DNA of 64,000 nucleotides from Chersky-840 sp050011815 (GCA_050011815.1 JBEKIJ010000005.1:1-64000); one strand, 5' to 3'. Positions 32,735-42,052 are shown, numbered from the stretch's first letter. Numbers and translations: made by a program. Notes: generated from the sequence alone by a model not told the origin.

Positions 32735-34027
32735 CTACGAGGCGGCCGGCGCGATGGGGAGCGGCTGGTTGCACGTCGGTGCCGTGGGACGGCCCGCGAA
32801 CCTGTCCCCCAGCCAGTTGACGACGGCGGGGGCGATGGTCCCGGGGAGCTCGACGTGGCCGATGCCGGCGAGCCACAGCGAGGTCAGGTCCGATCCCGCC
32901 GCGCAGGCGCGCTTGATGTAGAGGGCGTTGGTGTCGGGCAGCACCACCTGGTCCCCCAGGCTCACCACGACGAGCAGGGGTTGCGACGGCCCCAGCACCG
33001 GGGCGGTCTGGTCCTGGGTCACCGTCCTCCACCGCGCCACGGTCAGCGGGTTGACCGAGAAGATGCGCTGTTTGACGAGGGTTCGGATGGCGCCTTCGAC
33101 CGCGGCCGAGGTGATGCACTTCTGGGCGATGCGCCGGTAGTTGCTGTATCCGGCGCTGGTCAGGACGGCACGCACCGGGAGCCCGGCGTAGGTGGCGGGC
33201 CAGGACGTGAGGATCTCGGGTCCGATGATCCAGGAGATCGTCGAGGTGTAGGTCTGGTTCAAGAGGGCCGCGAGCTCCGCGGCGGGGGCCGAAGCCACCG
33301 TCGCCACCAGATGCAGCTCGGGTGCGTAGGCGTGAGCCCGGGCCGCGGTGAACAGCGCCGAGCTCCCGCCCTGGGAGTGACCCCACACGGCGAAGGAGGT
33401 GCCGGCGTGGGCCGAGGGGATGTACTGCAGGGCCCGGACGCTGTTGAGCACGTCGTCGGCCTCGTCGTCGCCTACGAGGTAGCCCGAGGTTCCCGACGTG
33501 CCCAGCCCGGCATAGTCGGTGGCCGTCACCACCCAGCCGCGGGCCAGCATGGTGGACACCCACGAGATGTCCAACACGGGATTGGCCGAGCGCGACGGTG
33601 CGCACTGGGGGCCGAGGCCCACCGTGCCGTGCGCCCACGCCACCACCGGCCGCGGGGTGCCGGCCGCGTCGTTGTCGGGGATGAACACCATGCCGGAGCT
33701 GAACGTCCTCGACCCGTCGGAGCGCTGGGTCCGGTAGAGGACCCGCAGCGCCGTGCCGTTCTCGACGGGGAACCCGAGGGGTTGGCTGCGGACGACCTGG
33801 CCGAGGGGGCCGGCGGTGTGCAACCCCGACGTGTCGTAGAAGGGTGCGAGTGCCTTTTGTCGCTGGATCGCCTTGGTCCTCGTGTTGATGACGACGCCGA
33901 TCACGATCAGGGCGACAGCCAGCACCACGAGCAGGAAGTTCCGGAGCCCCCGGTGGCGGGTGAAGAACCGGCCCGAGACGGGGGGATCAGGGCTCTCGGG
34001 GTGCAGGGTGCCGTTGACGTTCGCCAT
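32735..34027 (-). CDS. secretory lipase family alpha/beta hydrolase
   Basis: A 430-residue exported hydrolase. Residues about 28-48 (LRNFLLVVLAVALIVIGVVI) are a signal anchor. The hydrolase part has oxyanion region VVAWAHGTVGLGPQCAPS, nucleophile elbow VWGHSQGGSSALF, the acid in LVVVSLGDQVVLPD and the His in GIGHVELPG. This is the secretory lipase family (known for fungal LIP and actinobacterial homologs); the substrate is probably an ester lipid. The ATG at 34027 precedes the anchor by 27 residues. Confidence 0.85.
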   Translation of the reverse strand: MANVNGTLHPESPDPPVSGRFFTRHRGLRNFLLVVLAVALIVIGVVINTRTKAIQRQKALAPFYDTSGLHTAGPLGQVVRSQPLGFPVENGTALRVLYRTQRSDGSRTFSSGMVFIPDNDAAGTPRPVVAWAHGTVGLGPQCAPSRSANPVLDISWVSTMLARGWVVTATDYAGLGTSGTSGYLVGDDEADDVLNSVRALQYIPSAHAGTSFAVWGHSQGGSSALFTAARAHAYAPELHLVATVASAPAAELAALLNQTYTSTISWIIGPEILTSWPATYAGLPVRAVLTSAGYSNYRRIAQKCITSAAVEGAIRTLVKQRIFSVNPLTVARWRTVTQDQTAPVLGPSQPLLVVVSLGDQVVLPDTNALYIKRACAAGSDLTSLWLAGIGHVELPGTIAPAVVNWLGDRFAGRPTAPTCNQPLPIAPAAS

Positions 34028-34065
34028 CCCCGCTCAACTCCGGGTCAGGCGCAGGCCAGGCGTCG

Positions 34066-35487
34066 TCAACACGGTGCCCCCGGCGCCACCAAGGGCCAGG
34101 GCCGTTCGCGCTCGGCCATGAGGGCGAGATCGAGGAGGAGCTCCTCCTGGTGGTGGCGGCCGATGACCTGCATCCCCACGGGAAGTCCGTCGAACGTCCC
34201 CACCGGGATGGTCACCGCCGGGTTGCCCGCGAAGTTGGCGGGGAAGGTGAGGTTCCCCTGGTTGGCACCCACCCGCATGATGTCGCCGAACTTCTCCATG
34301 AGGTCGATGTCGCCCACCGTGGTGGGGATGGGGCCCTCGGCCCCGAAGGCCACGTCGGGGTTGGTCGAGCAGAAGATGAAGTCGACCTCGTCGAGGAGGT
34401 TCGCCATCACCTCGTGGGCGCCGACACGGAAGCGCTCGGCCGTGGCCGCCATGGTCAGGTCGTAGTGGTGCGCGGCGATGTTGAGCCCCAGCATGATCTC
34501 GGGGGTGAGGTCGGGCTCGCACGCCGGGTACTTGTCACCGAGATCGGCGGCCAGCGTCACCAGGTTGGACATGGCCCATTCGAACAGCGCCGGCGGGAAC
34601 GTCACCGCCATGTCCACGCGCGCCAACCCGGCGTCGGCCACGAGCGCCTCGGCCCCGGCCGTCACGAGCGACGCCACCTCGGGGTGGACGACGGCCACAC
34701 CCAGGTCGACGGAGATGACGGCCCGCTTGCCCCGCAGGTCCTGGCGGTGCCGGCCGAGACCGTCCTCCCACCCCTCGACCCGGGGCAGGCTGTGGGTGTC
34801 GTGGGGGTCGTACCCGTTGCACACGTCGTACCACCGTGCCGTGTCGCGCACCGACCTCGTGATGCAGCCGACGGTGACGGTGTGGGGGATCTGGTGGACG
34901 AACGGGCCCTTGGGGATCCGCCCGTAGGTCGACTTCAGGCCGAACATGCCCGTGAAGCCGGCCGGGATGCGGATGGACCCGCCCCCGTCGCCCCCCGAGG
35001 CGATGGGGAGGAGGCCTCCTGCCACCGCCGCCGCGGACCCGCCCGAGGAGCCACCCGGCGTGCGCTCGGGATTCCAGGGGTTGCGAGTGGCGCCGTGCAG
35101 GCGCGTGGAGGTGACGTTGATGCCACCGAACTCGCTGGCGGTGGTCTGGCCGGCGAGCACCGCGCCCGCGTCGCACAGCCGGCGCACCTGCGTCGAGGTG
35201 TAGGTCGCCACGCGGTCGGCGTACACGAGCGACGCCTCGGTGAAGGGCCAGCCCTCGACCGGCTCGAGCTCCTTGATCCCGACGGGGACGCCCCCGAAAG
35301 GAAGCGTCACGTCGGCTTCTTGCGCGACGCGACGCGCCGCATCGGCGTCGACGTGGCTGCACGCGTTCAACGTCGATCGCTCGATGGCGGCCAGGGAGAG
35401 CTCGAGAGCCTCGGGCGGGGTGATCTCGCCTTTGCGAAAGCTGTCGACCAGCGAGCAGGCGTCCCCGGTCCAGGCGGCCTCGGTCAT
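34066..35487 (-). CDS. amidase signature family protein
   Basis: A 473-residue amidase. Catalytic Lys in VPVGIKELEPVEGWPFTEAS near residue 70, the Gly/Ser-rich signature TPGGSSGGSAAAVAGGLLP with the cis-Ser and nucleophile Ser, and GGSIRIPAGFTGMFGLKSTYG. It hydrolyses an amide; this family ranges from acylamide to 6-aminohexanoate-dimer-type hydrolases. ATG 35487 is preferred (9 nt after a TAGCCT box at 35502-35497); a GTG at 35493 is in frame. Confidence 0.9.
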   Translation of the reverse strand: MTEAAWTGDACSLVDSFRKGEITPPEALELSLAAIERSTLNACSHVDADAARRVAQEADVTLPFGGVPVGIKELEPVEGWPFTEASLVYADRVATYTSTQVRRLCDAGAVLAGQTTASEFGGINVTSTRLHGATRNPWNPERTPGGSSGGSAAAVAGGLLPIASGGDGGGSIRIPAGFTGMFGLKSTYGRIPKGPFVHQIPHTVTVGCITRSVRDTARWYDVCNGYDPHDTHSLPRVEGWEDGLGRHRQDLRGKRAVISVDLGVAVVHPEVASLVTAGAEALVADAGLARVDMAVTFPPALFEWAMSNLVTLAADLGDKYPACEPDLTPEIMLGLNIAAHHYDLTMAATAERFRVGAHEVMANLLDEVDFIFCSTNPDVAFGAEGPIPTTVGDIDLMEKFGDIMRVGANQGNLTFPANFAGNPAVTIPVGTFDGLPVGMQVIGRHHQEELLLDLALMAERERPWPLVAPGAPC

Positions 35488-35496
35488 TGCCACCGC

Positions 35497-35502
35497 AGGC
35501 TA
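35497..35502 (-). promoter_or_regulatory. -10 box for amidase gene
   Basis: TAGCCT on the - strand, 9 nt before ATG 35487 (3 nt before GTG 35493). No Shine-Dalgarno sequence is visible. Confidence 0.4.
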
Positions 35503-35645
35503 CTCCGGCAGGTGCCGCACGCCCCCTCCGTCGGCGGCGGTGCCGCCCCGCCGACACCCCGCCGGGACAGGCACGACCGGGGCTCGCCGGGAGCCTCGAT
35601 GGTCCTCCACCCCCGCCTGGCGGGGAGCCCCCGTTCGGACGCTTG

Positions 35646-35651
35646 TAAGGT
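35646..35651 (+). promoter_or_regulatory. -10 box for leaderless bluB operon
   Basis: TAAGGT, then 6 nt, then GTG 35658. So short a leader leaves no room for a cobalamin riboswitch. Confidence 0.5.
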
Positions 35652-35657
35652 GCGATC

Positions 35658-36374
35658 GTGCTCCCCGGCTTCTATGACGTGATCCACAGCCGGCGCGACG
35701 TCCGGGCCGAGTTCAACGGCGAGCCCGTCGACGAGGAGGTTCTGCGGCGCGTGCTCGACGCTGCGCACAGCGCGCCGAGCGTGGGCCTCTCCCAGCCGTG
35801 GGACTTCGTCCTCGTGTCCGATGACGCCGTGCGCCGGGCGTTCTGGACCCATGTGCAAGAAGAGCGCCGCGAGTTCGCCGCCTCGCTCGAGGGGGACCAA
35901 GCGGAACGGTTCGCCGGCATCAAGATCGACGGGATCCTCGAGGCCAGCCTGTCGGTGGTGGTCACCTACGACCCCGCCCGGGGTGCGCCCGGTGTCCTCG
36001 GTCGACACGCCATCGCCGATGCCGGGCTGTACTCGGTGTGCCTCGCCATCGAGAACATGTGGCTGGCGTGCACCGCCGAGGGGTGGGGGATGGGTTGGGT
36101 GTCGTTCTATCGAGAGTCGTTCCTGCGCGAGCTCCTCGGCATCCCCGACGGCATCCGACCCGTGGCGTGGTTGTGCGTCGGGCCGGTGGGCACCTTGCAG
36201 GACACCCCCGACCTCGAACGGGCCGGCTGGCGCACACGCCTACCCCTCGACGCCGCCCTCCATCTCGACCACTGGGATCACCATGAAGCCGATGTGCTCT
36301 CCGCCGCCGCCAGGAGCCGGGCCGTGGGTCCGGGCGTGGTCACCGGCGCCCCGTCCGAAAGGTCCGAACCATGA
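35658..36374 (+). CDS. bluB: 5,6-dimethylbenzimidazole synthase
   Basis: Makes the lower ligand of cobalamin from FMNH2 and oxygen. The 238-residue nitroreductase-fold protein shows the BluB pattern FYDVIHSRRDVRAEF at the start, APSVGLSQPWDFVLV and AEGWGMGWVSFY near residue 140, rather than the general nitroreductase pattern. The last 30 residues (SAAARSRAVGPGVV onward) are low complexity. GTG start; the stop overlaps the polyphosphate glucokinase ATG (ATGA). No other cobalamin gene is next to it. Confidence 0.88.
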   Translation: MLPGFYDVIHSRRDVRAEFNGEPVDEEVLRRVLDAAHSAPSVGLSQPWDFVLVSDDAVRRAFWTHVQEERREFAASLEGDQAERFAGIKIDGILEASLSVVVTYDPARGAPGVLGRHAIADAGLYSVCLAIENMWLACTAEGWGMGWVSFYRESFLRELLGIPDGIRPVAWLCVGPVGTLQDTPDLERAGWRTRLPLDAALHLDHWDHHEADVLSAAARSRAVGPGVVTGAPSERSEP

Positions 36375-37345
36375 GCGACACGACCAGCGTGCCCGGCCAA
36401 GACGCCCCCCCCCACCCGCCGCCCGTCAACGCCGAGCCCACCGACCCTCCCCCCGCCAAAGCCGCTCCCGCCAAGACGACGCCCACGAAAGCGCCGCCTG
36501 CCAAGGCGGCTGCGGCGACGCCCGCCGCGGTGGCGGCCCCGGCCCCGACGCCGGCCCCGACGCCGGCCCCGACGCCGGCCCCCGGTCACTCGCCCCAGGC
36601 GCCGTTCACCTTGGCCATCGACATCGGGGGCACAGGCCTCAAAGCGTCGGTGCTCGACGCCACCGGCGCCATGGTGGCCGACCGGGTGGTGGTGAAGACC
36701 ACTTATCCGTGCCCGCCGCAGAAGATGCTCGACGATCTCGCCGCGCTGGTGGCACCCCTGCCCCCCTCGGATCGGGTGTCGGCGGGGTTCCCCGGGATGG
36801 TCCGCAACGGGCTCGTCCTCTCGGCGCCGCACTTCGTGACCGAGCACGGGCCGGGCACCACCATCGACCCCAAGCTCGTGAAGGAGTGGGCCTCGTTCGA
36901 CCTCGCCGGCGCGCTCACCAAGCGTCTGCGCAAGCCCACCCGGGTGGCCAACGACGCCGACATCCAGGGCGCGGCGGTGGTCAAGGGCCACGGCCTCGAG
37001 CTGGTGCTCACGCTGGGCACGGGGGTGGGGACCGCCTTCTTCTACGACGGGCGCCTCCTGCCGCACTTGGAGTTCGCCCACCATCCCTTCTTGAAGGGCG
37101 ACACCTACAACGAGCAGATCGGCGACGCGGCGCGCAAGGACGTCGGCAATCAGCGTTGGAACAAGAGGGTGCGCAAGGCCGTCGCCACCTTCCGGGCCCT
37201 GTCGTTCTTCGACCATTGTTACGTCGGGGGCGGCAATGCCAAGAAGATCCACGGCACCCTGGGCGCCGATGTCTCGATCGTCGACAACACCGCCGGCATC
37301 CTGGGCGGGATCAGGCTATGGGACGAGTCGCACATCGGCGTGTAG
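36371..37345 (+). CDS. ppgK: polyphosphate glucokinase with Pro/Ala/Lys-rich extension
   Basis: Phosphorylates glucose using polyphosphate (or ATP) as donor. Residues 80-324 are a ROK-type kinase: AIDIGGTGLKASVLDATG, SAGFPGMVRNGLV, VANDADIQGAAVVKG, TLGTGVGTAFFYDG. The PpgK hallmark for polyphosphate is the basic stretch RWNKRVRKAV preceded by GDAARKDVG. Residues 1-78 are a disordered Pro/Ala/Lys tail with APTPAPTPAPTPAP, coded by a 12-bp tandem repeat. The ATG overlaps the bluB stop (ATGA). Confidence 0.9.
   Translation: MSDTTSVPGQDAPPHPPPVNAEPTDPPPAKAAPAKTTPTKAPPAKAAAATPAAVAAPAPTPAPTPAPTPAPGHSPQAPFTLAIDIGGTGLKASVLDATGAMVADRVVVKTTYPCPPQKMLDDLAALVAPLPPSDRVSAGFPGMVRNGLVLSAPHFVTEHGPGTTIDPKLVKEWASFDLAGALTKRLRKPTRVANDADIQGAAVVKGHGLELVLTLGTGVGTAFFYDGRLLPHLEFAHHPFLKGDTYNEQIGDAARKDVGNQRWNKRVRKAVATFRALSFFDHCYVGGGNAKKIHGTLGADVSIVDNTAGILGGIRLWDESHIGV
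36541..36576 (+). repeat. 12-bp tandem repeat in ppgK
   Basis: Three exact copies of GGCCCCGACGCC, coding for a repeated Ala-Pro-Thr-Pro run in the tail of the polyphosphate glucokinase. Prone to slippage in multiples of four residues, so always in frame. Confidence 0.85.
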
Positions 37346-37409
37346 CCCGGCGCGCCGTGACCCCGCGCCCCGGACCGTCGGCCGCCATGGCCCCGGGTGG
37401 TGACGCGCC

Positions 37410-37727
37410 GTGAGCGGGCTGCCCGGCCCGCGCCCCGAGCACCAAGAGATCGACAACGTGATCAGCCGGCGTCGCCGCCGGGCCATCCGCGGTCTGTTCG
37501 TCGTGGTCGTGGTGGTCCTGGTAGTGGCGTTCGTGATCCAGAACTCCCAACGGGTGACCGTGCACTTCTGGTTCTTCACGCACAAGGCGCGGCTCATCTG
37601 GGTGGTGCTGTCCTGCCTGGCGGCGGGCGTCGTGTTCGGGTACATCGCCGGCGTCCCCGGCCGTCGGGCCATGCGCCGACGCAAGAAGGCAGAGAAGGCC
37701 GCCCGCCGGTCCCGACTGCCGGGATAG
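37410..37727 (+). CDS. LapA domain-containing small membrane protein
   Basis: A 105-residue protein with two membrane helices (GLFVVVVVVLVVAFVIQNS and WVVLSCLAAGVVFGYIAGV) flanked by basic clusters (RRRRRAIR and RRAMRRRKKAEKAARRSR). FVIQNSQRVTVHFWF is the LapA (YciS-like) signature. In E. coli LapA helps regulate lipopolysaccharide assembly; in actinobacteria the role is unknown. GTG start. Confidence 0.75.
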   Translation: MSGLPGPRPEHQEIDNVISRRRRRAIRGLFVVVVVVLVVAFVIQNSQRVTVHFWFFTHKARLIWVVLSCLAAGVVFGYIAGVPGRRAMRRRKKAEKAARRSRLPG

Positions 37728-37736
37728 GGGGCGACC

Positions 37737-38684
37737 GTGAAGGCCGTGACCATCGTCGACGGGGAGCTCGTGTGGAAAGAGCACCCCGACCCCGAGCCCG
37801 GTGACAGCGAAGTGGTGGTGGCGGTGCGCGCCGCGGGGATCAACAACGCCGATCTGATGCAGCGCCTCGGGTTCTATCCCGCCCCTCCCGGGTCGCCCCC
37901 CGACATCCCCGGCATGGAGCTCGCCGGCGAGGTCGTGGCCATCGGGCGACGGACCACGCGCTTCGCCCTCGGCGACCAGGTCATGGCCGTGGTGGGCGGA
38001 GGTGCGCAGGCCGAGCTGGCCGTGGTCGACGAACGGTGTGCCATGGCGGTGCCGTCCGAGACGACGTGGGCCGAGGCGGGCGGCTTTCCCGAGGCCTTCT
38101 CCACCGCCTACGACGCCCTGTTCACCCAGTGCGGGCTGGCGGTGGGCGAGCGCGTCCTCGTGACCGGCGCCGCGGGCGGGGTCGGGAGTGCCGGGGTGCA
38201 GCTGGCCGTGGCGGCCGGCGCGGGGTGCGTGGCCTCGGTGCGCCACGCCCAGCTGCGCGACGCCGTCGCCTCTTTGGGAGCCAGGGCCGCGGACCCCGAC
38301 GAAGCGCTCGGTCTCGGGCCTTTCGACGTGGTCCTCGAGCTCGTGGGGGCGGCCAGCATCTCCGGGGTGCTCGGAGCCATGGCCGTCACCGGACGCATCG
38401 CGGTGATCGGTGTGGGCGGCGGGGCGCGCGCCGAGATCGACCTGCTCGGGCTCATGCAGCGGCGCCTGCGCATCAGCGGCTCCACGCTGCGGGCCCGCTC
38501 TCTCGTCGACAAGGCCGTCGTCGCCGGCGCCGTCGAGCACCACGTGGTGCCGCTGCTGCAGACCCGCCGGGTGCGGGTGGTGCTGGAGGCGACCATGCCC
38601 ATGGACCAGGCCGCCCCGGCCTATGAGCGTTTCGCCCAGGGCGGCAAGTTGGGAAAGATCGTGCTCGTCCCGCCCCACTCCTAG
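37737..38684 (+). CDS. zinc-independent quinone oxidoreductase/MDR family protein
   Basis: A 315-residue NADPH-dependent reductase of the QOR type (MKAVTIVDGELVWKEHPDPE; AAGINNADLMQRLGFYPAPP; VTGAAGGVGSAGVQLA). It lacks the zinc-binding Cys/His of alcohol dehydrogenases. The sequence matches PIG3/quinone reductase-like MDRs. GTG start with ATAGGGGGCGACC upstream, 9 bp after the LapA gene. Its stop overlaps the stop of the opposite gene by 4 bp (CTAG). Confidence 0.87.
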   Translation: MKAVTIVDGELVWKEHPDPEPGDSEVVVAVRAAGINNADLMQRLGFYPAPPGSPPDIPGMELAGEVVAIGRRTTRFALGDQVMAVVGGGAQAELAVVDERCAMAVPSETTWAEAGGFPEAFSTAYDALFTQCGLAVGERVLVTGAAGGVGSAGVQLAVAAGAGCVASVRHAQLRDAVASLGARAADPDEALGLGPFDVVLELVGAASISGVLGAMAVTGRIAVIGVGGGARAEIDLLGLMQRRLRISGSTLRARSLVDKAVVAGAVEHHVVPLLQTRRVRVVLEATMPMDQAAPAYERFAQGGKLGKIVLVPPHS

Positions 38685-39856
38685 ACGGTGGGGGCCGGCT
38701 CCACCCCGGCCTCGGCCGGCGACGCAGGGACGGCCGCCAACGCCGCCAACAGCAAGGTGATCTGCTCCGTGCTGTGCGCGGCCGACAGCGTGACGCGCAA
38801 GCGGGCGGTGCCGGGGGCCACGACGGGCGGCCCGATGGCGGGGACCCAGACGCCGTGGTCACGAAGCGCCGCTGACGCCCGCGCCGCCCGTTCGTCTGAC
38901 CCCAACATGATGGGGATGATGGGGCTGCGGTGCCCCGGGGCCACGTGCTCGATGTGGGCGGCGAGCCTTCTGCGCAGGCGCTCGCCCTCGGTTGTCGACA
39001 GCAGTCGGAGCGCCGCCAAGGCGGCCGCGGCGTCGGGTGGGGTGGGGGCGGTGCTGAAGATGTAGGACTGGGCCCGGTTGACGAGGAGGTCGATGAAGGC
39101 CCGACGACCGGCCACGAAACCTCCGAGCGAACCGAGCATCTTCGACAGCGTGCCGACGTGGAGGACGTCGACGCCCTCGAGGTCTTCGGGGGCGTAGGGG
39201 GTGAACACGACGTGCGCCTCGTCGAGCACCAGCAGCGCGCCGTGCCGGCGGCACGCCGCCGCGATGTCCCGGACGGGCGCGATGTCGCCGTCCATGGAGA
39301 ACACCACCTCGGTGACGACGAGGGCGGGCCCCGTCGCCTCGCGCAGCACCTCCTCGAGGTGCTCCACATCGCGGTGGCGGTAGACGGCGACCTCGGCGTG
39401 TGAGAGCCGCGCTCCGTCGATGATCGACGCGTGGTTGAGCTCGTCGGAACAGATACGCACCCCGTGGTCGCCGAAGGCGTCGAGGACTCCGAGGTTGGCC
39501 GCGAACCGGGTGGGGAACACCGCGGCGCGCTCGGTGGTCTTCCACGCCGCCAATTCGGCTTCGAGCTCCTCGTGGACGGGGCGGGTCCCGGTGAGGAGCC
39601 GACTGGCGCCCGCCCCCGTGCCCCAGTGGTCGAGCGCCTCGTGGGCGGCGGCGACCACGACCGGGTGCAGGGACAGGCCGAGATAGTCGTTCGAGGCGAA
39701 CGCCACCACCTTCTGGCCCTCCTCGACGAGGACCCCCTCGAGGCCGCGGCCGTCGAAGGTGAGCGGTCCGCGCCACCGGCCCTCGGCCACCATGCGCCGG
39801 CGGCGTGCGTCGACCAGGGACGGCCACAGGCTGACCGTGTCGGACACAGTGCTCAC
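38681..39856 (-). CDS. 8-amino-7-oxononanoate synthase-like PLP transferase
   Basis: A 391-residue alpha-oxoamine synthase: condenses an acyl-CoA with an amino acid. Seen: FASNDYLGLSLHP, GTGAGASRLLTGT, SDELNHASIIDGARLS, LLVLDEAHVV, and the PLP-Lys in VGTLSKMLGSLGGFVAG. BioF, KBL and serine palmitoyltransferase share this pattern; biotin synthesis is likeliest by length, but no other bio gene is nearby, so bioF is not certain. GTG start. Confidence 0.8.
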   Translation of the reverse strand: MSTVSDTVSLWPSLVDARRRRMVAEGRWRGPLTFDGRGLEGVLVEEGQKVVAFASNDYLGLSLHPVVVAAAHEALDHWGTGAGASRLLTGTRPVHEELEAELAAWKTTERAAVFPTRFAANLGVLDAFGDHGVRICSDELNHASIIDGARLSHAEVAVYRHRDVEHLEEVLREATGPALVVTEVVFSMDGDIAPVRDIAAACRRHGALLVLDEAHVVFTPYAPEDLEGVDVLHVGTLSKMLGSLGGFVAGRRAFIDLLVNRAQSYIFSTAPTPPDAAAALAALRLLSTTEGERLRRRLAAHIEHVAPGHRSPIIPIMLGSDERAARASAALRDHGVWVPAIGPPVVAPGTARLRVTLSAAHSTEQITLLLAALAAVPASPAEAGVEPAPTV

Positions 39857-40000
39857 GGCGCGCCATCCACCGGCACCGGCAGCTTCACCGTGCAGTCGGG
39901 CTTGCGACTGCGTGCCCCCCCGAGCGTCACTGGCCTGGAGTCTTCCTCCTGGCGTCGGTTCGGTCCAGCGCCGATCCGCCTGTGGCCCGGGCCTGGAACT

Positions 40001-40825
40001 TCAGACCTGCGAGCGACCCCGGTCCACGATGCCTTGGCGGCGCCGCTCGATGTCGTCGGGGTCCACGCCGCCCTTCTGGAACGCCGCCGCGCCGCGGGCT
40101 TCGGCGTCCCACGCCTCGGCGCCGGTCACCCGGCTGGTCTCTTCGTAGGTGGCGAGGATGGCGCGCACCGCCCGCCGATCGTTCGAGATGATGTCGGCCG
40201 CCATCCGGCGCGCCGTGGGGAGCAGTTCGTCATGGGCCACCACGTGATTGACGAGACCCCAGTCGAGCGCGGTCCGGGCGTCGACGAAGTTCCCCGTGGC
40301 GCTCATCTCCCGGGCGCGGCGGATGCCGACCGCCTGAGGGAGCAGCACCGTCAATCCCCACAGCGGGTGGACCCCGACCCGGGCGTGGGTGTCGGCGAAC
40401 CGGGCCCGCTCCGAGGCGATGAGGAAGTCGCAGTTGAGCGCCAGCTCGAGACCCCCGGTGACCGCCACGCCGTTGACAGCACCGATGATCGGCTTGGACG
40501 TGGGGAGCATCGTGCCCTTCCGGCCCCGCTGGGCGGTCACGCTCCCGGGCGTGCTGCCGGTCGCGCCTTCGGTCGCACTTCCGGTCGGGGCGCGCTTGAG
40601 GGGTCCGCCGTCGGCGCCGAGCTCTTTCAGGTCGAGGCCCGCACAGAAGGCGGGATCGGCTCCGGTGAGGATGAGCACGTCGACGTCGTCGCGGCTCTCG
40701 GCCTCGGCCACGACGGCCGCCAGGGTGGCGAGGAGCTCACTCGACAAGGCGTTGCGCGCCTCGGGGCGGTTGAGTGTGACGGTGGCGACACCGTCGGCTA
40801 CATCGAAGAGAGCGACGTCGGGCAC
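40001..40825 (-). CDS. enoyl-CoA hydratase/isomerase family protein
   Basis: A 274-residue crotonase-fold protein: VATVTLNRPEARNALSSELL, PAFCAGLDLKELG (oxyanion loop), KPIIGAVNGVAVTGGLELAL. The catalytic Glu region of hydratases is not clear, so the exact reaction (hydratase, isomerase or hydrolase) is open. A low-complexity insert of about 25 Gly/Thr/Ser residues lies near 80-105. The GTG start is 24 bp after the thiolase-like stop, and all three genes (DUF35, thiolase, crotonase) face the same way. Confidence 0.85.
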   Translation of the reverse strand: MPDVALFDVADGVATVTLNRPEARNALSSELLATLAAVVAEAESRDDVDVLILTGADPAFCAGLDLKELGADGGPLKRAPTGSATEGATGSTPGSVTAQRGRKGTMLPTSKPIIGAVNGVAVTGGLELALNCDFLIASERARFADTHARVGVHPLWGLTVLLPQAVGIRRAREMSATGNFVDARTALDWGLVNHVVAHDELLPTARRMAADIISNDRRAVRAILATYEETSRVTGAEAWDAEARGAAAFQKGGVDPDDIERRRQGIVDRGRSQV

Positions 40826-40849
40826 AAGAAGAAGGGCGCGACTGTCGGC

Positions 40850-42052
40850 TCAGGTGGTGACGATGACGCTGGAGCCGTGACCGAAGAGCCCCTGGTTGGC
40901 GGTGACGCCCACCCGGGCCCCTTCGACCTGGCGGCCGGTGGCCTGGCCCCGCAGCTGCCACACCAGCTCGCACACCTGGGCGATGGCCTGGGCGGGGATG
41001 GCTTCTCCGAAGCTCGACAACCCGCCGCTCGGGTTCACCGGGATGCGGCCGCCGAGGGCGGTGTCGCCGTCACGCAGGAGCCGTTCCGCCTCGCCCTCCT
41101 TGCACAGGCCCACGTCCTCGTACCAATCGAGCTCGAGGGCGGTGGACAGGTCGTAGACCTCGGCCACGTCGACGTCCTCGGGGCCGATCCCCGCTTCCTC
41201 GTAGGCGGAGAAGGCGATGGAGCGGCGGAAGGCCGGTCCGCCCACCGCTCCCAGGGCCACGGCGGAGTCCGTGGCGAAGTTGGGCATCTCGATCACGGTC
41301 TGGGGGAAGCGGGGCGTGACCGTCGACACCGCCGGGATCGACACGGGGGTGGAGCCCCCGCCGTGGCGCCGGGCGTAGTCCATGCTCGACAAGACGATGG
41401 CGGCGCCCCCGTCGGAGGTGGCGCAGATCTCCATGAGGCGCAGGGGGTCGGCCACCATGGGCGAGCCCAGCACCTCCTCGGCGGTCACCTCCTTGCGGTA
41501 GCGGGCGTTGGGGTTGGCCGCCCCGGCGCGGGCGTTCTTGACCTTCACCGCCGCGAAGTCGTCCTCGGTGGCGCCGAAGAGCTCCATGCGCCGGCGCGCG
41601 TAGAGCGCGAAGTAGGTGGGGTTGGTGGCACCCATGAGATGGAAGCGCAGCCAGTCCGGGTCGTCGCGCCGCTCACCGCCCACCGGGGCGAAGAACCCCT
41701 TGGGGGTGGTGTCGGCGCCGACCACGAGGGCGACGTCGCACAGCCCGGCCAGGATCTGGGCGCGTGCCGCCGCGATGGCGGTGGCGCCCGACGCGCAGGC
41801 CGCGTAGGCACTCGACACGCGTGCACCGGACCAGCCGAGCGCCTGGGCGAAGGTGGCTCCGGAGATGAACCCGGGGTAGCCGTTGCGGATGGTGTCGGCA
41901 CCCGAGACGAACTGGACGTCGGACCACGTCACCCCGGCGTCCGACAGGGCGTGGCGCGCGGCGGCGAGCCCGTACTCGACGAAGTTGCGGCCCCACTTGC
42001 CCCAGGGGTGCATGCCCACCCCGAGCACGGCCACGCTGCGGTCCTCAGGCAC
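40850..42052 (-). CDS. Ltp2-like thiolase/lipid-transfer protein (likely acyl-CoA aldolase)
   Basis: A 400-residue thiolase-fold protein of the SCP-x/Ltp type. Seen: AVLGVGMHPWGKWGRNFVEY, SSAYAACASGATAIAAA at the nucleophile region, EVYDLSTALELDWYEDVGL, NPSGGLSSFGEAIPAQAIAQV and a Gly-His tail GLFGHGSSVIV. The partner DUF35 gene is adjacent, as in Ltp2 with ChsH2's DUF35 domain, the retro-aldolase that cuts the steroid side chain in mycobacteria. So an aldolase rather than a thiolase activity is likely by family and context. GTG start overlaps DUF35 by 8 bp. Confidence 0.8.
   Translation of the reverse strand: MPEDRSVAVLGVGMHPWGKWGRNFVEYGLAAARHALSDAGVTWSDVQFVSGADTIRNGYPGFISGATFAQALGWSGARVSSAYAACASGATAIAAARAQILAGLCDVALVVGADTTPKGFFAPVGGERRDDPDWLRFHLMGATNPTYFALYARRRMELFGATEDDFAAVKVKNARAGAANPNARYRKEVTAEEVLGSPMVADPLRLMEICATSDGGAAIVLSSMDYARRHGGGSTPVSIPAVSTVTPRFPQTVIEMPNFATDSAVALGAVGGPAFRRSIAFSAYEEAGIGPEDVDVAEVYDLSTALELDWYEDVGLCKEGEAERLLRDGDTALGGRIPVNPSGGLSSFGEAIPAQAIAQVCELVWQLRGQATGRQVEGARVGVTANQGLFGHGSSVIVTT

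Noticed and set aside
35600..35657. Cobalamin riboswitch upstream of bluB
   Set aside because: The -10 box is 6 nt from the start codon, leaving no leader to hold one.
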